A DNA stretch of 64,000 bases, taken from contig NZ_AGUF01000042.1 in the NCBI RefSeq assembly GCF_000236785.1, positions 62,001-126,000 of the forward strand. Direction: 5' to 3'. The translations under genes were made by a program, and so were the position numbers. The notes beneath the pieces were generated by a model. That model worked only from the letters and a program-made list of their open reading frames with translations, had not been told where the DNA came from and searched no databases. Positions 1 to 10,758 of the stretch are shown one piece after another. This DNA is from Achromobacter arsenitoxydans SY8 (GTDB lineage Bacteria; Pseudomonadota; Gammaproteobacteria; Burkholderiales; Burkholderiaceae_B). Numbering within the stretch: position 1 is the stretch's first letter; every line of letters starts with the position of its first letter.

Positions 1-1526
1 GCGCCGCGCAGCATCGCGGCCAGCCCACCGTGATCCTGGCGCAGACCAAGAAGGGCTTCGGCATGGGTGCGGCGGGCCAGGGCAAGATGACCACCCACCA
101 GCAGAAAAAGCTGGACGACGAGGCCCTGCTGGCCTTCCGCGACCGGTTCGCGCTGCCGCTGTCCGACGCCGACTGCCTGGCGCTGAAGTTCTACCGCCCC
201 GCCGCGGACAGCGCGGAAATGCGCCATCTGCAGGCGCGCCGCGCCGCGCTCGGCGGCCACATCCCCCGGCGCAACGCCGAGGCTCCGCGCCTGGCGCCGC
301 CCGATGCCGAGCAATGGGCGCGCTTCGCGCTGGCCGCCGACGGCAAGGAAATGTCGTCCACCATGGCGATCGTGCGCATGCTCACCGCCCTGCTCAAGGA
401 CGCCACCGTGGGGCCGCGCATCGTGCCCATCGTGGCGGACGAGGCGCGCACGTTCGGCATGGCCAACCTGTTCCGGCAGATCGGGATCTATTCCGCGCAG
501 GGCCAGCTCTACGAACCCGAGGACATCGGCTCGGTGCTGTACTACCGCGAAGCCCGCGACGGCCAGATCCTTGAAGAAGGCATCACCGAGGCGGGAGCCA
601 TCTCGTCATGGACGGCGGCCGGCACCAGCTACTCGGTCAACGGGCTGCCCATGCTGCCCTTCTATATCTACTACTCGATGTTCGGCTTCCAGCGCATCGG
701 CGACCTGATCTGGGCAGCCGCCGACCAGCGCACGCGCGGCTTCCTCATCGGGGCGACCTCCGGCCGCACGACGCTGGGCGGCGAAGGGCTGCAGCACCAG
801 GACGGCTCCAGCCACGTCATGGCCGCCGCCGTGCCCAACTGCCGCGCCTATGACCCGGCTTACGCCTTCGAAGTGGCGGTGATTGTCGAATACGGCATGC
901 GCCGCATGCTGGACGAGCAGCGCGACGAATTCTTCTACCTGACCGTCACCAACGAGAATCTTGCGCAGCCCGCCATGCCGGCGGATCCCGCCGTGCGCGC
1001 AGGCATCCTGCGCGGCCTGTACCTGCTGCGGCCGGCCCAGGGCGAGGCGCAGGTGCGCCTGCTCGGCGCCGGCCCCATGCTGCGCGAAGCCGAGACTGCC
1101 GCCGCGCGCCTGCGCGACGACTACGGCGTAGAGGCGGAAGTCTGGAGCGTCACCAGCTTTTCCGAGCTGGCTCGCGGCGGCCGCCAGGCCGAACGCGCGC
1201 GCGTGCTGGGGCTGGAATCCGCAAAGGAAGACGACTGGGTCCGCGCCTGCCTGGGCGCCAGCAATGCGCCGGTGATCGCCGCCAGCGATTACGTGCGCGC
1301 CGTGCCCGAACAGATCCGCGCCTGGGTGCCCGCGCCCTACCGCACGCTCGGCACGGACGGCTTCGGCCGCAGCGACACCCGGGCCCAGTTGCGCGATTTC
1401 TTCGAGGTCAGCGCAGACTGGATCGTCCTGTATGCGCTGGACAGCCTGGACCGGCAGGACGATGTCCGCGCGCTGCGCCAGAAGCTGAACGCCGGCAGCC
1501 GCCTGGCGCCGCCCTGGGAGATCTAG
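1..1526 (+). CDS. aceE: Homodimeric 2-oxo-acid dehydrogenase E1 (AceE family), 3' part
   Basis: The gene is cut by the left edge; the frame is open from base 3 and the GTG at 30 is an internal valine. About 508 C-terminal residues of an expected ~890 remain. They match AceE-type thiamine-diphosphate E1 enzymes, which decarboxylate pyruvate or a related 2-oxo acid and pass the acyl group to a lipoyl E2. Visible landmarks are QPTVILAQTKKGFGMG at the start, PFYIYYSMFGFQRIGD, the SGRTTLGGEGLQHQDGSSH segment and LGTDGFGRSDTR near the end. No E2 or E3 gene follows; the next gene is maeB. The C-terminal third diverges from my recollection of standard AceE, so it could be the MdeB-like paralogue acting on 2-oxobutyrate. 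The family is secure, the substrate is not. Confidence 0.85.
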   Translation, partial: AAQHRGQPTVILAQTKKGFGMGAAGQGKMTTHQQKKLDDEALLAFRDRFALPLSDADCLALKFYRPAADSAEMRHLQARRAALGGHIPRRNAEAPRLAPPDAEQWARFALAADGKEMSSTMAIVRMLTALLKDATVGPRIVPIVADEARTFGMANLFRQIGIYSAQGQLYEPEDIGSVLYYREARDGQILEEGITEAGAISSWTAAGTSYSVNGLPMLPFYIYYSMFGFQRIGDLIWAAADQRTRGFLIGATSGRTTLGGEGLQHQDGSSHVMAAAVPNCRAYDPAYAFEVAVIVEYGMRRMLDEQRDEFFYLTVTNENLAQPAMPADPAVRAGILRGLYLLRPAQGEAQVRLLGAGPMLREAETAAARLRDDYGVEAEVWSVTSFSELARGGRQAERARVLGLESAKEDDWVRACLGASNAPVIAASDYVRAVPEQIRAWVPAPYRTLGTDGFGRSDTRAQLRDFFEVSADWIVLYALDSLDRQDDVRALRQKLNAGSRLAPPWEI

Positions 1527-1589
1527 GCGGAAAAACCTCGGCCTGGTTTGGACTTACACCAATAAGCCATCGTCACTTCGGCTGGCGCG

Positions 1590-1635
1590 GCGAGCGTTTT
1601 TCTTGATCAAAAGCGAACGCTCGCTGCAGTGCAGC
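1590..1635. promoter_or_regulatory. Inverted repeats in the maeB upstream region
   Basis: A 9-bp perfect inverted repeat (GCGAGCGTT at 1590-1598, AACGCTCGC at 1616-1624) encloses an AT-rich 17-base loop. It runs straight into a second symmetrical element, GCTGCA-g-TGCAGC, at 1623-1635. They lie between the AceE-family gene and maeB, about 130-175 bases before the maeB ATG. They could be an operator or an RNA hairpin; the regulator is unknown. Confidence 0.4.
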
Positions 1636-1697
1636 AACCAAGCGCCCGCGCTTTCTGGTGAAATACGGGTGTTCCCCAAGCATTTCGCAAAGAATAC

Positions 1698-1720
1698 GGC
1701 GGGCCGCGAGCCCGCCTTTT
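1698..1720 (+). terminator. Stem-loop with short U tract before maeB
   Basis: GGCGGGC (1698-1704), a 5-base loop, GCCCGCC (1710-1716) and then TTTT form a terminator-like hairpin. It ends 46 bases before the maeB ATG and 170 bases after the upstream stop codon. It either ends the AceE-family transcript or acts as a leader attenuator for maeB; the sequence alone does not decide. Confidence 0.55.
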
Positions 1721-1766
1721 GCATCCCTGTTTCCTTTTCAGTTAGCGCCTACCAGGCCCCGATCCC

Positions 1767-4067
1767 ATGGACGAAACTCTCACCAAATTGGCGTTGGACT
1801 ACCACGCCTATCCCACCCCCGGCAAAATCTCGGTCACCCCGACCAAGACCCTGGCCAACCAGGACGACCTGTCCCTGGCCTACTCCCCCGGTGTGGCTGC
1901 GGCTTGCATGGCCATCTTCGACCAGGGCGACGACGCGGCGTCCAAGTACACCTCGCGCGGCAACCTGGTCGGCGTGATCACCAACGGCACCGCCGTGCTG
2001 GGTCTGGGCAACATCGGCCCCCTGGCCGCCAAGCCCGTGATGGAAGGCAAGGGCTGCCTGTTCAAGAAGTTTGCCGGCATCGACGTGTTCGACATCGAAC
2101 TGGCCGAAAACGATCCGGACAAGCTCGTCGACATCATCGCCGCGCTCGAACCCACGCTGGGCGGCGTCAACCTTGAAGACATCAAGGCGCCCGAGTGCTT
2201 CTACATCGAAAAGAAGCTGCGCGAGCGCATGAAGATCCCCGTCTTCCACGACGACCAGCACGGCACCGCGATCATCTCGTCCGCCGCCATCCTGAACGGC
2301 CTGAAGGTCGTGAACAAGGACATCGGCTCGGTCAAGCTGGCCTGCTCGGGCGCCGGCGCCGCCGCCATCGCCTGCCTGGACCTGCTGGTCCACCTGGGCA
2401 TCAAGCGCGAGAACATCTACGTGGTCGACTCCCGCGGCGTCATCTGGGAAGGCCGCGACGAGAACATGGAGGCCAACAAGAAGCGCTACGCGCAGAAGAC
2501 CGACGCCCGCACGCTGGCCGACGTGGTCAACGGCGCCGACGTGTTCCTGGGCTGCTCCACCGCTGGCGTGCTGACTGGCGACATGGTCAAGACCATGGCC
2601 GACCGTCCGCTGATCCTGGCCCTGGCCAACCCGGAACCCGAGATCCGCCCCGAGGTCGCCAAGGCCGCCCGCCCCGACTGCATCATCGCCACCGGCCGTT
2701 CGGACTACCCGAACCAGGTCAACAACGTGCTGTGCTTCCCCTTCATCTTCCGCGGCGCCATGGATGCCGGCGCCTCGCGCATCACTGAAGAAATGAAGCT
2801 GGCGTGCGTGAAGGCCATCGCCGATCTGGCGCAGGCCGAACAGAACGACGAAGTGGCCCGCGCCTACGCCGGCCAGGAACTGTCGTTCGGTCCCGACTAC
2901 ATCATCCCCAAGCCCTTCGACCCGCGCCTGATCGTCCAGATCGCCCCGGCCGTGGCCCAGGCCGCCGCCGATTCCGGCGTCGCCGCCCGCCCGATCGAAG
3001 ACATCGAAGCCTACCGCCAGAAGCTGATGGGCTTCGTGTACCACTCCGGCCAGCTGATGCGTCCGCTGTTCGCCCAGGCCAAGAAGGCGCCCAAGCGCGT
3101 CATCTATGCCGACGGCGAAGACGAACGCGTCCTGCGCGCCGTGCAGACGGTGGCCGACGAAAAGCTGGCGTTCCCGATCCTGATCGGCCGTCCGGCCGTG
3201 ATCGAGATGCGCATCCAGAAGGCCGGCCTGCGCCTCGTCGCCGGCCAGCACTTCGAGATCGTGGATCCCGAAGACGACAGCCGCTTCAACGAAACCTGGA
3301 ACGCGTACTACCAGCTGAAGGGCCGCGAAGGCGTGACGCCGGCCATCGCCAAGGCGATGATCCGCAAGCACAACACGCTGATCGGCGCGATGCTGCTGCG
3401 CCGTGGCGATGCCGACGCGCTGCTGTGCGGCGTGGCCAGCAAGTACGACAACCAGCTCAAGTACATCGACGAAATCATCGGCAAGAAGGAAGGCCAGACC
3501 TACGGCGCCCTGAACGTGCTGATGCTGCCCGACCAGACGCTGTTCGTCACCGACACGCACGTCAACGAGAACCCGTCGGCCGAGGAAGTCGCCAGCATCA
3601 CCATCCAGGCTGCCGACGAAATGCTGCGCTTTGGCGTGGTGCCGAAGATCGCGCTGCTGTCGCACTCCAACTTCGGCAGCCGCGTCACGGAATCGTCGCG
3701 CAAGATGGCGGCCGCGCGCAAGATCGTGCAGGACCGCGCCCCGGATCTGGAAGTCGACGGCGAAATGCATGCCGACGCCGCCCTGTCCGAAAAGATCCGC
3801 GTCCTGGCCTACCCGGACAGCACGCTCAAGGGCCGCGCCAACCTGCTGGTCATGCCCAACCTGGACACCGGCAACATCACGTACAACATGCTGAAGATGA
3901 CCGGCAGCAATGGCGTCGCGATGGGTCCGATCCTGCTGGGCGCCGCTCGCCCCGTGCACATCCTGACCACCAGCGCCACCGTGCGCCGCATCGTCAACAT
4001 GACGGCGCTGGCCGTGGTGGACGCGCAGCAGGAAGCCGCCGAAGAAGCCAAGAAGCGCCGCCGCTGA
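1767..4067 (+). CDS. maeB: NADP-dependent malic enzyme with C-terminal phosphotransacetylase-like domain
   Basis: This 766-residue protein oxidatively decarboxylates malate to pyruvate plus NADPH in the cytoplasm. The malic-enzyme half covers roughly residues 1-425. It shows [14 protein letters not shown] with the expected catalytic Tyr39, the metal-site region [19 protein letters not shown], the HDDQHGTA segment, a nucleotide-binding [13 protein letters not shown] loop near 194 and [11 protein letters not shown]. The remaining ~340 residues look like phosphate acetyltransferase, which in MaeB proteins is regulatory (acetyl-CoA sensing) rather than catalytic. Length is typical for MaeB. A strong terminator follows directly, so the gene is probably transcribed alone. 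It links the TCA genes downstream to pyruvate. Confidence 0.95.
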   Translation: MDETLTKLALDYHAYPTPGKISVTPTKTLANQDDLSLAYSPGVAAACMAIFDQGDDAASKYTSRGNLVGVITNGTAVLGLGNIGPLAAKPVMEGKGCLFKKFAGIDVFDIELAENDPDKLVDIIAALEPTLGGVNLEDIKAPECFYIEKKLRERMKIPVFHDDQHGTAIISSAAILNGLKVVNKDIGSVKLACSGAGAAAIACLDLLVHLGIKRENIYVVDSRGVIWEGRDENMEANKKRYAQKTDARTLADVVNGADVFLGCSTAGVLTGDMVKTMADRPLILALANPEPEIRPEVAKAARPDCIIATGRSDYPNQVNNVLCFPFIFRGAMDAGASRITEEMKLACVKAIADLAQAEQNDEVARAYAGQELSFGPDYIIPKPFDPRLIVQIAPAVAQAAADSGVAARPIEDIEAYRQKLMGFVYHSGQLMRPLFAQAKKAPKRVIYADGEDERVLRAVQTVADEKLAFPILIGRPAVIEMRIQKAGLRLVAGQHFEIVDPEDDSRFNETWNAYYQLKGREGVTPAIAKAMIRKHNTLIGAMLLRRGDADALLCGVASKYDNQLKYIDEIIGKKEGQTYGALNVLMLPDQTLFVTDTHVNENPSAEEVASITIQAADEMLRFGVVPKIALLSHSNFGSRVTESSRKMAAARKIVQDRAPDLEVDGEMHADAALSEKIRVLAYPDSTLKGRANLLVMPNLDTGNITYNMLKMTGSNGVAMGPILLGAARPVHILTTSATVRRIVNMTALAVVDAQQEAAEEAKKRRR

Positions 4068-4091
4068 TCGCAGCGTCTCGCTGACATGCCG

Positions 4092-4118
4092 CGGGCGCCC
4101 TACGGGGCGCCCGTTTTT
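4092..4118 (+). terminator. Rho-independent terminator of maeB
   Basis: CGGGCGCCC, loop TACG, GGGCGCCCG followed by TTTTT forms a 9-bp GC stem with a T run. It starts 25 bases after the maeB stop codon. Confidence 0.9.
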
Positions 4119-4164
4119 ATGCCTGAATGGTAAAACCTAGCTTGTCCTTTACCCTGGAGACGTC

Positions 4165-4617
4165 ATGCTGGCCGATGCAATGTATGCCTGGTTCCATTAC
4201 CTGGCCATCTTCGTACTGGTGGTGGTGCTGACCGCCGAAGCCGTGCTGCTGCGACCCGACCTTACCGCCGCGGCCGTAAAACGCCTGATCATCTATGACC
4301 GCCTCTACGGCGTCAGCGCCATCCTCGTGCTGGTCACCGGCGTGCTGCGCCTGACGCTGGGCGCCAAGGGCGCGGCGTTCTACATGAGCAACCCCTGGTT
4401 CCACGCCAAGATCACGCTGTTCGTCCTCATCGCGCTCTGTTCCATCCCGCCCACGCTGACCTTCCTGCGCTGGGCCAGACAAACGCGGCAGCAGCCGGGC
4501 TTCGTCCCTGCCCTGCCCGAAATCAAGCGCGCGCGGCGCTGGGTGATGATCGCGTCGCACCTGTTCATCTTCCTGCCGCTCTTTGCCGTGCTGATGGCGC
4601 GCGGCATCGGCTTCTAG
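4165..4617 (+). CDS. DUF2214 family inner-membrane protein
   Basis: A 150-residue polytopic protein with four predicted membrane helices, at about residues 7-28, 46-64, 78-98 and 131-148. It has a conserved-looking FHYLAIF start and a lone FHAK segment (residues 79-82) before helix 3. The pattern and length fit the uncharacterised DUF2214 family, whose function is unknown. The ATG follows TACCCTGGAGACGTC, with a GGAG ribosome site. It stands between the maeB terminator and a convergent gene, so it is probably a single-gene unit. Confidence 0.8.
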   Translation: MLADAMYAWFHYLAIFVLVVVLTAEAVLLRPDLTAAAVKRLIIYDRLYGVSAILVLVTGVLRLTLGAKGAAFYMSNPWFHAKITLFVLIALCSIPPTLTFLRWARQTRQQPGFVPALPEIKRARRWVMIASHLFIFLPLFAVLMARGIGF

Positions 4618-4626
4618 CAAGGCCCG

Positions 4627-5736
4627 CTACGGACAGCGGGCGCGCGCCGGCATTTCAGGTTCCTTGCCGTCGACGATGAAGGTGTCGAAGCGGAACACGC
4701 CCGCCGCGTCGTTCGTGACCACGTCCAGGACATCGCCCTGCAGCGTCTGCATCACGGACATGCCCTCGGGCACGTCATCAAAGCCAGACCGTGCGGCGGC
4801 CTGGCCATTCCACGGACTGAAGACCAGGATGCCGGGATACGGTTCGCGTCCGTTCCCCGCCCCCCTCCGTGCGGTCTTGACCTGCGTGCCGGCCGGGTAG
4901 CTCAGCCCGCCGAACTGCGTCGGGCACGCCAGCTCCGCATCGGTGACGCGCAGCAGCTTGCGCGCCTCGTCCAGATAGACCCGCGGCTTGCTCAGGGCCA
5001 GCCCAAACAACGTCACGGCCGTGTCGTCGTGAATGTCGATCCACCAGCGGTCGGGATCGCGCGACCCATCGGTATAGACGGTGCCATTGGATCCCCTTAA
5101 GACAGCCCCCGCGCCAATGGTCAGGTCCGCGGCCTGGTTGCCCGCGGCCAGCACGCATTGCGTCAAACGCTTCATGGCGCCGTCGGGCGCCACATCGAAC
5201 TCGATATCCTGCGTGGCGTCGCAACGCCAGCCCAGGACCGACTGCTCGCCCGCCCCGCGCAGGATGACCGTGCGCGGGCGCCTGCCGATCAGGTTGTATT
5301 CCTTGTCGTACTCGGCGTCCAGATAGCGGCGCGCGGACGTCGCCTGCACGCCCAGGATGGACACCGCCTGGGGAAAGCTCGCCTCGATATAGGTGTCGAG
5401 CAGCCCTTTGTCCTGCACCTTCAGGCGCGTGCCGGCAGGCATGGACACGCCGCTCACCGTCATCGGCTCCTGCAGCGTGACATTGTGCGCCGCTTCCTCA
5501 CGCCGGATCTCCCGCTCAAGCTGCCACATCATGGCCTGGAACCAGGCATAGAAACTGAACGGCGCAATAAGCGCCAGGCATAGCAACGTGGACGTCTTCC
5601 AGTACTTGCGGACCGTGCGGCGCGCGCGCCCGCTGATGGCCAGGACCACCGCCCAGCCCAGCAACAACAGGCCGGCGAAAAAACCGGCGGACAACAGAAT
5701 GAAAAAACCGGCGGAAGGCAGTGCTATCGGAATCAT
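4627..5736 (-). CDS. Uncharacterised protein with two N-terminal membrane helices
   Basis: I do not recognise this 369-residue protein. Two hydrophobic helices lie near residues 9-34 and 49-66, with a basic linker (SGRARRTVRKYWK) between them. A soluble domain of about 300 residues follows. By charge, both ends probably face the same compartment, but I cannot tell which. The soluble part has few lysines, several WW or WR pairs and two widely spaced cysteines near the end. It has no catalytic motif that I can name. It converges with the DUF2214 gene (9 bases between stops) and lies beyond the gltA terminator, so it is separate from the TCA operon. Confidence 0.7.
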   Translation of the reverse strand: MIPIALPSAGFFILLSAGFFAGLLLLGWAVVLAISGRARRTVRKYWKTSTLLCLALIAPFSFYAWFQAMMWQLEREIRREEAAHNVTLQEPMTVSGVSMPAGTRLKVQDKGLLDTYIEASFPQAVSILGVQATSARRYLDAEYDKEYNLIGRRPRTVILRGAGEQSVLGWRCDATQDIEFDVAPDGAMKRLTQCVLAAGNQAADLTIGAGAVLRGSNGTVYTDGSRDPDRWWIDIHDDTAVTLFGLALSKPRVYLDEARKLLRVTDAELACPTQFGGLSYPAGTQVKTARRGAGNGREPYPGILVFSPWNGQAAARSGFDDVPEGMSVMQTLQGDVLDVVTNDAAGVFRFDTFIVDGKEPEMPARARCP

Positions 5737-5778
5737 GGGACGGATGATATCCGCAAAACGCGCCCCGGCCGGCGGACG

Positions 5779-5803
5779 AAAAAAAACCGCCCGAAGGCGG
5801 TTT
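5779..5803 (-). terminator. Terminator of the sdh-gltA operon
   Basis: On the minus strand AAACCGCC, loop TTCG, GGCGGTTT runs into a T tract. It is a textbook intrinsic terminator 24 bases beyond the gltA stop codon. Confidence 0.95.
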
Positions 5804-5826
5804 CCTTTGCCGAAGCGAACAGCGAA

Positions 5827-7137
<1,311 letters not shown>

Positions 7138-7156
7138 GTTTATTCCTCTCAATTAA

Positions 7157-7417
7157 TCAGAGCGCGCGCATCTGGCCAATAATCGTTCGAAGCCTGGGCG
7201 TATCAAGCTCGCCTTCGAGTTCCTTACGGGCCAGCAGCAAATCGAGAAGATCGTTGTCTCCCATCTCGAAAAGCTGGGTCAATGCGGCCACGTCATCATC
7301 GGTAAGTTCGGCCTCGTGGGCATCCAGATACCGGGTGATGATCAAGTCGTTTTCGAGCAGGCCGCGGCGCGCCCGCCAACGCAGTCGCGCCCGCTCCAGT
7401 TCAGTCAGCCTGCTCAT
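7157..7417 (-). CDS. sdhE: FAD assembly factor SdhE
   Basis: This 86-residue helical protein carries the family signature RRGLLEND at about residues 17-24, matching the RGxxE motif of SdhE/YgfY. SdhE promotes covalent attachment of FAD to the SdhA flavoprotein. It sits between sdhB (26 bases upstream) and gltA in the same operon, which is its usual betaproteobacterial position and supports the role. Confidence 0.93.
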   Translation of the reverse strand: MSRLTELERARLRWRARRGLLENDLIITRYLDAHEAELTDDDVAALTQLFEMGDNDLLDLLLARKELEGELDTPRLRTIIGQMRAL

Positions 7418-7443
7418 GCTTCACACCTTAAATACACTAAAAA

Positions 7444-8160
7444 CTAGACCGTGCGGCGGACCATCAGTTCCTTGATCTTGCCGATCGCCTTGGTCGGGTT
7501 CAGCCCCTTGGGACAGACGTCGACGCAATTCATGATCGTGTGGCAACGGAACAGGCGGTACGGGTCTTCCAGGTTGTCCAGACGGTCGCCCGTGGCTTCG
7601 TCGCGGCTATCGGCGATGAAGCGGTAGGCTTGCAGCAAACCGGCCGGGCCGACGAACTTGTCGGGATTCCACCAGAACGACGGGCAGGAAGTGGAACAGC
7701 ACGCGCACAGGATGCACTCGTACAGGCCATCGAGTTCTTCGCGCGCCTCGGGCGACTGCAGGCGCTCTTTCTCGGGCGGCGGCGTGTCGTTGATGAGGTA
7801 CGGACGGATCGAGTGGTACTGGTTGAAGAAGTGCGTCATGTCCACGATCAGGTCGCGGATGACGGGCAGGCCCGGCAGCGGACGCAGAACGATGGGTTCC
7901 TTGAGTTCGCGCAGGTTGGTGGTGCAGGCCAGGCCGTTCTTGCCGTTGATGTTCATGGCGTCGGAACCGCACACGCCTTCACGGCACGAGCGGCGCAGGG
8001 CCAGGCTGTCATCGACGTCGTTCTTGATGCGCACCAGCGCATCGAGCAGCATCTTGTCGGTGGGCTGGAGTTCGACGTCCAGCTTCTGCATGTAGGGACG
8101 CTCGTCCTTGTCCGGATCGTAGCGGTAGATTTCGAACTTGACGATTCTCTTGGTGCTCAT
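7444..8160 (-). CDS. sdhB: Succinate dehydrogenase iron-sulfur subunit
   Basis: A 238-residue electron-transfer subunit of complex II. It holds the [2Fe-2S] ferredoxin cluster ligands in [16 protein letters not shown] with a later Cys in GLACTT. The cysteine groups [12 protein letters not shown] and [15 protein letters not shown] carry the [4Fe-4S] and [3Fe-4S] clusters. Electrons pass from the SdhA FAD to quinone at the SdhCD membrane anchor. The gene begins 18 bases after sdhA. Full length for the family. Confidence 0.97.
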   Translation of the reverse strand: MSTKRIVKFEIYRYDPDKDERPYMQKLDVELQPTDKMLLDALVRIKNDVDDSLALRRSCREGVCGSDAMNINGKNGLACTTNLRELKEPIVLRPLPGLPVIRDLIVDMTHFFNQYHSIRPYLINDTPPPEKERLQSPEAREELDGLYECILCACCSTSCPSFWWNPDKFVGPAGLLQAYRFIADSRDEATGDRLDNLEDPYRLFRCHTIMNCVDVCPKGLNPTKAIGKIKELMVRRTV

Positions 8161-8178
8161 AGTGGGCTCAATCCGGAC

Positions 8179-9957
8179 TTAGAAGGTACGCGCCTTGGGC
8201 GGGAAGGACTCGACCGTCAGCGGCTTCATCTGAACAGGCTTGTAATCCAGGCGGCTGCCTTCGGAATACCACAGCGTGTGCTTCAGCCAGTTCTCGTCGT
8301 CGCGGGTCGGGTGGTCGTCCAGCGCATGCGCGCCGCGGCTTTCGGTACGGGCGGCGGCCGACTTGATGGTGGCGCGAGCCACTTCGGTCATGTTGGCCAG
8401 TTCCAGCGCCTCGACGCGGGCGGTGTTGAACACCTTGGACTTGTCCTTGAAGTAGATGCTGTCGGCTTGCTTGGCCAGGTCTTCGATCTGGGTCACGCCT
8501 TCGTTCAGCAGGTCCAGCGTGCGGAACACGCCGCAGTGGCGCTGCATCGAGAAGCGGATGGCGTTGCCGATATCCTGCGTCTTTTCGCCAGAGGTGCGCG
8601 ATTCCAGCTTGTTGATGCGGTCCAGCGAGAACTCGACGGCCTGCGTGGGCAGGTCCTGGTGCGCATGCTGGCGCTCGGGATGCGAATTCACGATGTGGTT
8701 GCCGGTGGCGCGGCCGAACACGATCAGGTCCAGCAGCGAGTTCGTGCCCAGGCGGTTGGCGCCGTGGACCGACACCGCGGCGCATTCGCCGATTGCATAC
8801 AGGCCGTTGACGATCTTGTTTTCGCCGTTTTCGCGCGTCAGCACCTGGCCGTGGTAGTTGGCCGGGATGCCGCCCATCTGGTAGTGGATGGTCGGGACGA
8901 CGGGAATCGGTTCCTTGATCGGGTCCACGTTGCCGAACTTGATGGCGATTTCGCGGATCGAGGGCAGGCGCTTGTTGATGACGTCGGCGCCCAGGTGATC
9001 CAGCTTGAGCACGACGTAGCTGCCGTCGGGACCGCAGCCGCGGCCTTCCTTGATTTCCTGGTCCATCGAGCGCGACACGAAGTCGCGCGGGGCCAGATCC
9101 TTCAGCGTGGGCGCATAGCGCTCCATGAAGCGTTCGCCATCCTTGTTCAGCAGGATGCCGCCTTCGCCGCGCACGCCTTCGGTGATCAGCACGCCCGCGC
9201 CGGCCACGCCGGTCGGGTGGAACTGCCAGAACTCCATGTCCTGCAGCGGAATACCGGCGCGGGCAGCCATGCCCAGGCCGTCGCCGGTGTTGATGAAGGC
9301 GTTCGTGGAAGCGGCCCAGATACGGCCCGCGCCGCCAGTGGCCAGCACCGTGGTCTTGGCTTCCAGGATGTAGATTTCACCCGTTTCCATTTCGAGGGCG
9401 GTCACGCCCACGACGTCGCCGGCTTCGTTGCGCAGCAGGTCCAGCGCCATCCATTCGACGAAGAACTGGGTGCGCGCGGCGACGTTGCGCTGGTACAGGG
9501 TGTGCAGCAGGGCGTGGCCGGTACGGTCGGCAGCGGCACAGGCGCGCTGGACCGGCTTTTCGCCGAAGTTGGCGGTGTGGCCGCCGAACGGACGCTGGTA
9601 GATCGTGCCGTCGGGGTTGCGGTCGAACGGCATGCCGAAGTGCTCGAGCTCGTACACGGCGTTCGGCGCTTCACGGCACATGAATTCAATGGCGTCCTGG
9701 TCGCCCAGCCAGTCCGAACCCTTGACGGTGTCGTACATGTGCCAGTACCAGTTGTCTTCGCTCATGTTGCCCAGCGAGGCGCTCACGCCGCCTTGAGCGG
9801 CAACGGTGTGCGAACGGGTGGGGAACACTTTGGAGAGCACCGCAACCGACAGGCCCGCTTGGGACAGTTGCAGCGAACAACGCATGCCGGCTCCGCCGGC
9901 GCCAACGACCACCACATCAAACTGGCGGCGCGGCAAGGATTTCAGGACAGAGACCAC
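8179..9957 (-). CDS. sdhA: Succinate dehydrogenase flavoprotein subunit
   Basis: A 592-residue catalytic subunit that oxidises succinate to fumarate. The N-terminal dinucleotide fold is VVVGAGGAGMRCSLQ. The RSHTVAAQGG segment supplies His50, the predicted site of covalent FAD attachment. FHPTGVAGAG and the arginine in RDFVSRSMDQ are substrate-site segments. It lies 3 bases downstream of sdhD, so translation is probably coupled. sdhE in the same operon would load the flavin. Confidence 0.97.
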   Translation of the reverse strand: MVSVLKSLPRRQFDVVVVGAGGAGMRCSLQLSQAGLSVAVLSKVFPTRSHTVAAQGGVSASLGNMSEDNWYWHMYDTVKGSDWLGDQDAIEFMCREAPNAVYELEHFGMPFDRNPDGTIYQRPFGGHTANFGEKPVQRACAAADRTGHALLHTLYQRNVAARTQFFVEWMALDLLRNEAGDVVGVTALEMETGEIYILEAKTTVLATGGAGRIWAASTNAFINTGDGLGMAARAGIPLQDMEFWQFHPTGVAGAGVLITEGVRGEGGILLNKDGERFMERYAPTLKDLAPRDFVSRSMDQEIKEGRGCGPDGSYVVLKLDHLGADVINKRLPSIREIAIKFGNVDPIKEPIPVVPTIHYQMGGIPANYHGQVLTRENGENKIVNGLYAIGECAAVSVHGANRLGTNSLLDLIVFGRATGNHIVNSHPERQHAHQDLPTQAVEFSLDRINKLESRTSGEKTQDIGNAIRFSMQRHCGVFRTLDLLNEGVTQIEDLAKQADSIYFKDKSKVFNTARVEALELANMTEVARATIKSAAARTESRGAHALDDHPTRDDENWLKHTLWYSEGSRLDYKPVQMKPLTVESFPPKARTF

Positions 9958-9960
9958 GGC

Positions 9961-10344
9961 TTAAATGCTCCAGAGGATTTGCGCGAAGTAAACGACCGAA
10001 CCGACCAGCCAGAGGATCGTCAGCACTTGCATCAGCAGGCGCACGCCCACCGACTTGACGTAGTCCATCCAGATGTCGCGCACGCCAATCCAGGCATGCC
10101 AGGCCAGCGCAATGAATGCAAGGGTGGCCAGGATCTGGCCAACCGGAAGAACGCCCACGTAGAAATTGAACAGCGCGGTCCAGTGTTCGTACGTGAAAGC
10201 CGGCATCATCAGGATGCCGATGAGCAGCACCAGCGTGTACACGGCCATGATGACGGCGGTGATGCGCTGGATGATGAAGTCCATGACGCCGTAGTGGGCG
10301 CCGACGACCAGGCGCTTGGGCCCGTAGTTTTTAGCGGCGGCCAT
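9961..10344 (-). CDS. sdhD: Succinate dehydrogenase membrane anchor subunit SdhD
   Basis: A 127-residue protein with three predicted transmembrane helices, at about 20-45, 55-80 and 95-120. It pairs with SdhC to anchor the SdhAB dimer and form the quinone and heme b site. HYGVMDFIIQRITAV near residue 18 fits the SdhD first-helix region. The start codon follows the sdhC stop with no gap, and sdhA begins 3 bases after its stop. SdhD sequences vary, so operon position is the strongest evidence. Confidence 0.93.
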   Translation of the reverse strand: MAAAKNYGPKRLVVGAHYGVMDFIIQRITAVIMAVYTLVLLIGILMMPAFTYEHWTALFNFYVGVLPVGQILATLAFIALAWHAWIGVRDIWMDYVKSVGVRLLMQVLTILWLVGSVVYFAQILWSI

Positions 10345-10758
10345 TTACAGCACTCCGAACAGTTTGAGAGCGAACACCAGGGTCAGCGCGAGGCTGACGC
10401 CGAACACCACGCCGGCGCTCTTCTTGGCCGACAGCTTGTCGATACCGATGTGCAGGTCCAGCAGCAGGTACCGGATGCCGGCACAGAAGTGATGCAGGTA
10501 GCCCCAGACGAGGACCAGGAAGACAAGCTTTACGATCGGGTTGCCCGCGTACGCCGCCACGGCTGCGAACGTCTGAGGCGCGGCCACGCTGGCCGCGAAC
10601 AACGGCAGAATGACCAAGGGAAGACAGAGGAACAGCAACGCGCCGCTGACGCGGTGCAGGATGGACAGCTTGCCGGCCAGGGGCAGGCGGTAACTGGCAA
10701 GTTGCGCAATACCAATATTGCGAAACTGCGGACGTGGCTTGGCAGCGGTGTCGGACAT
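10345..10758 (-). CDS. sdhC: Succinate dehydrogenase cytochrome b556 subunit SdhC
   Basis: A 137-residue membrane subunit with three hydrophobic helices. LSILHRVSGALLFL (residues 31-44) is the family SxxHRxSG signature. YLHHFCAGIRYLLLD near residues 88-101 holds the histidine expected to ligand heme b. This is the first structural gene of the sdhCDABE-gltA operon. The 120 bases between it and the upstream GntR stop could hold an sdh promoter, but I see no convincing hexamers. Confidence 0.94.
   Translation of the reverse strand: MSDTAAKPRPQFRNIGIAQLASYRLPLAGKLSILHRVSGALLFLCLPLVILPLFAASVAAPQTFAAVAAYAGNPIVKLVFLVLVWGYLHHFCAGIRYLLLDLHIGIDKLSAKKSAGVVFGVSLALTLVFALKLFGVL

Noticed and set aside
1749-3959. 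Long minus-strand frame opposite maeB
   Set aside because: Same GC-skew artefact; the maeB product has full family signatures.
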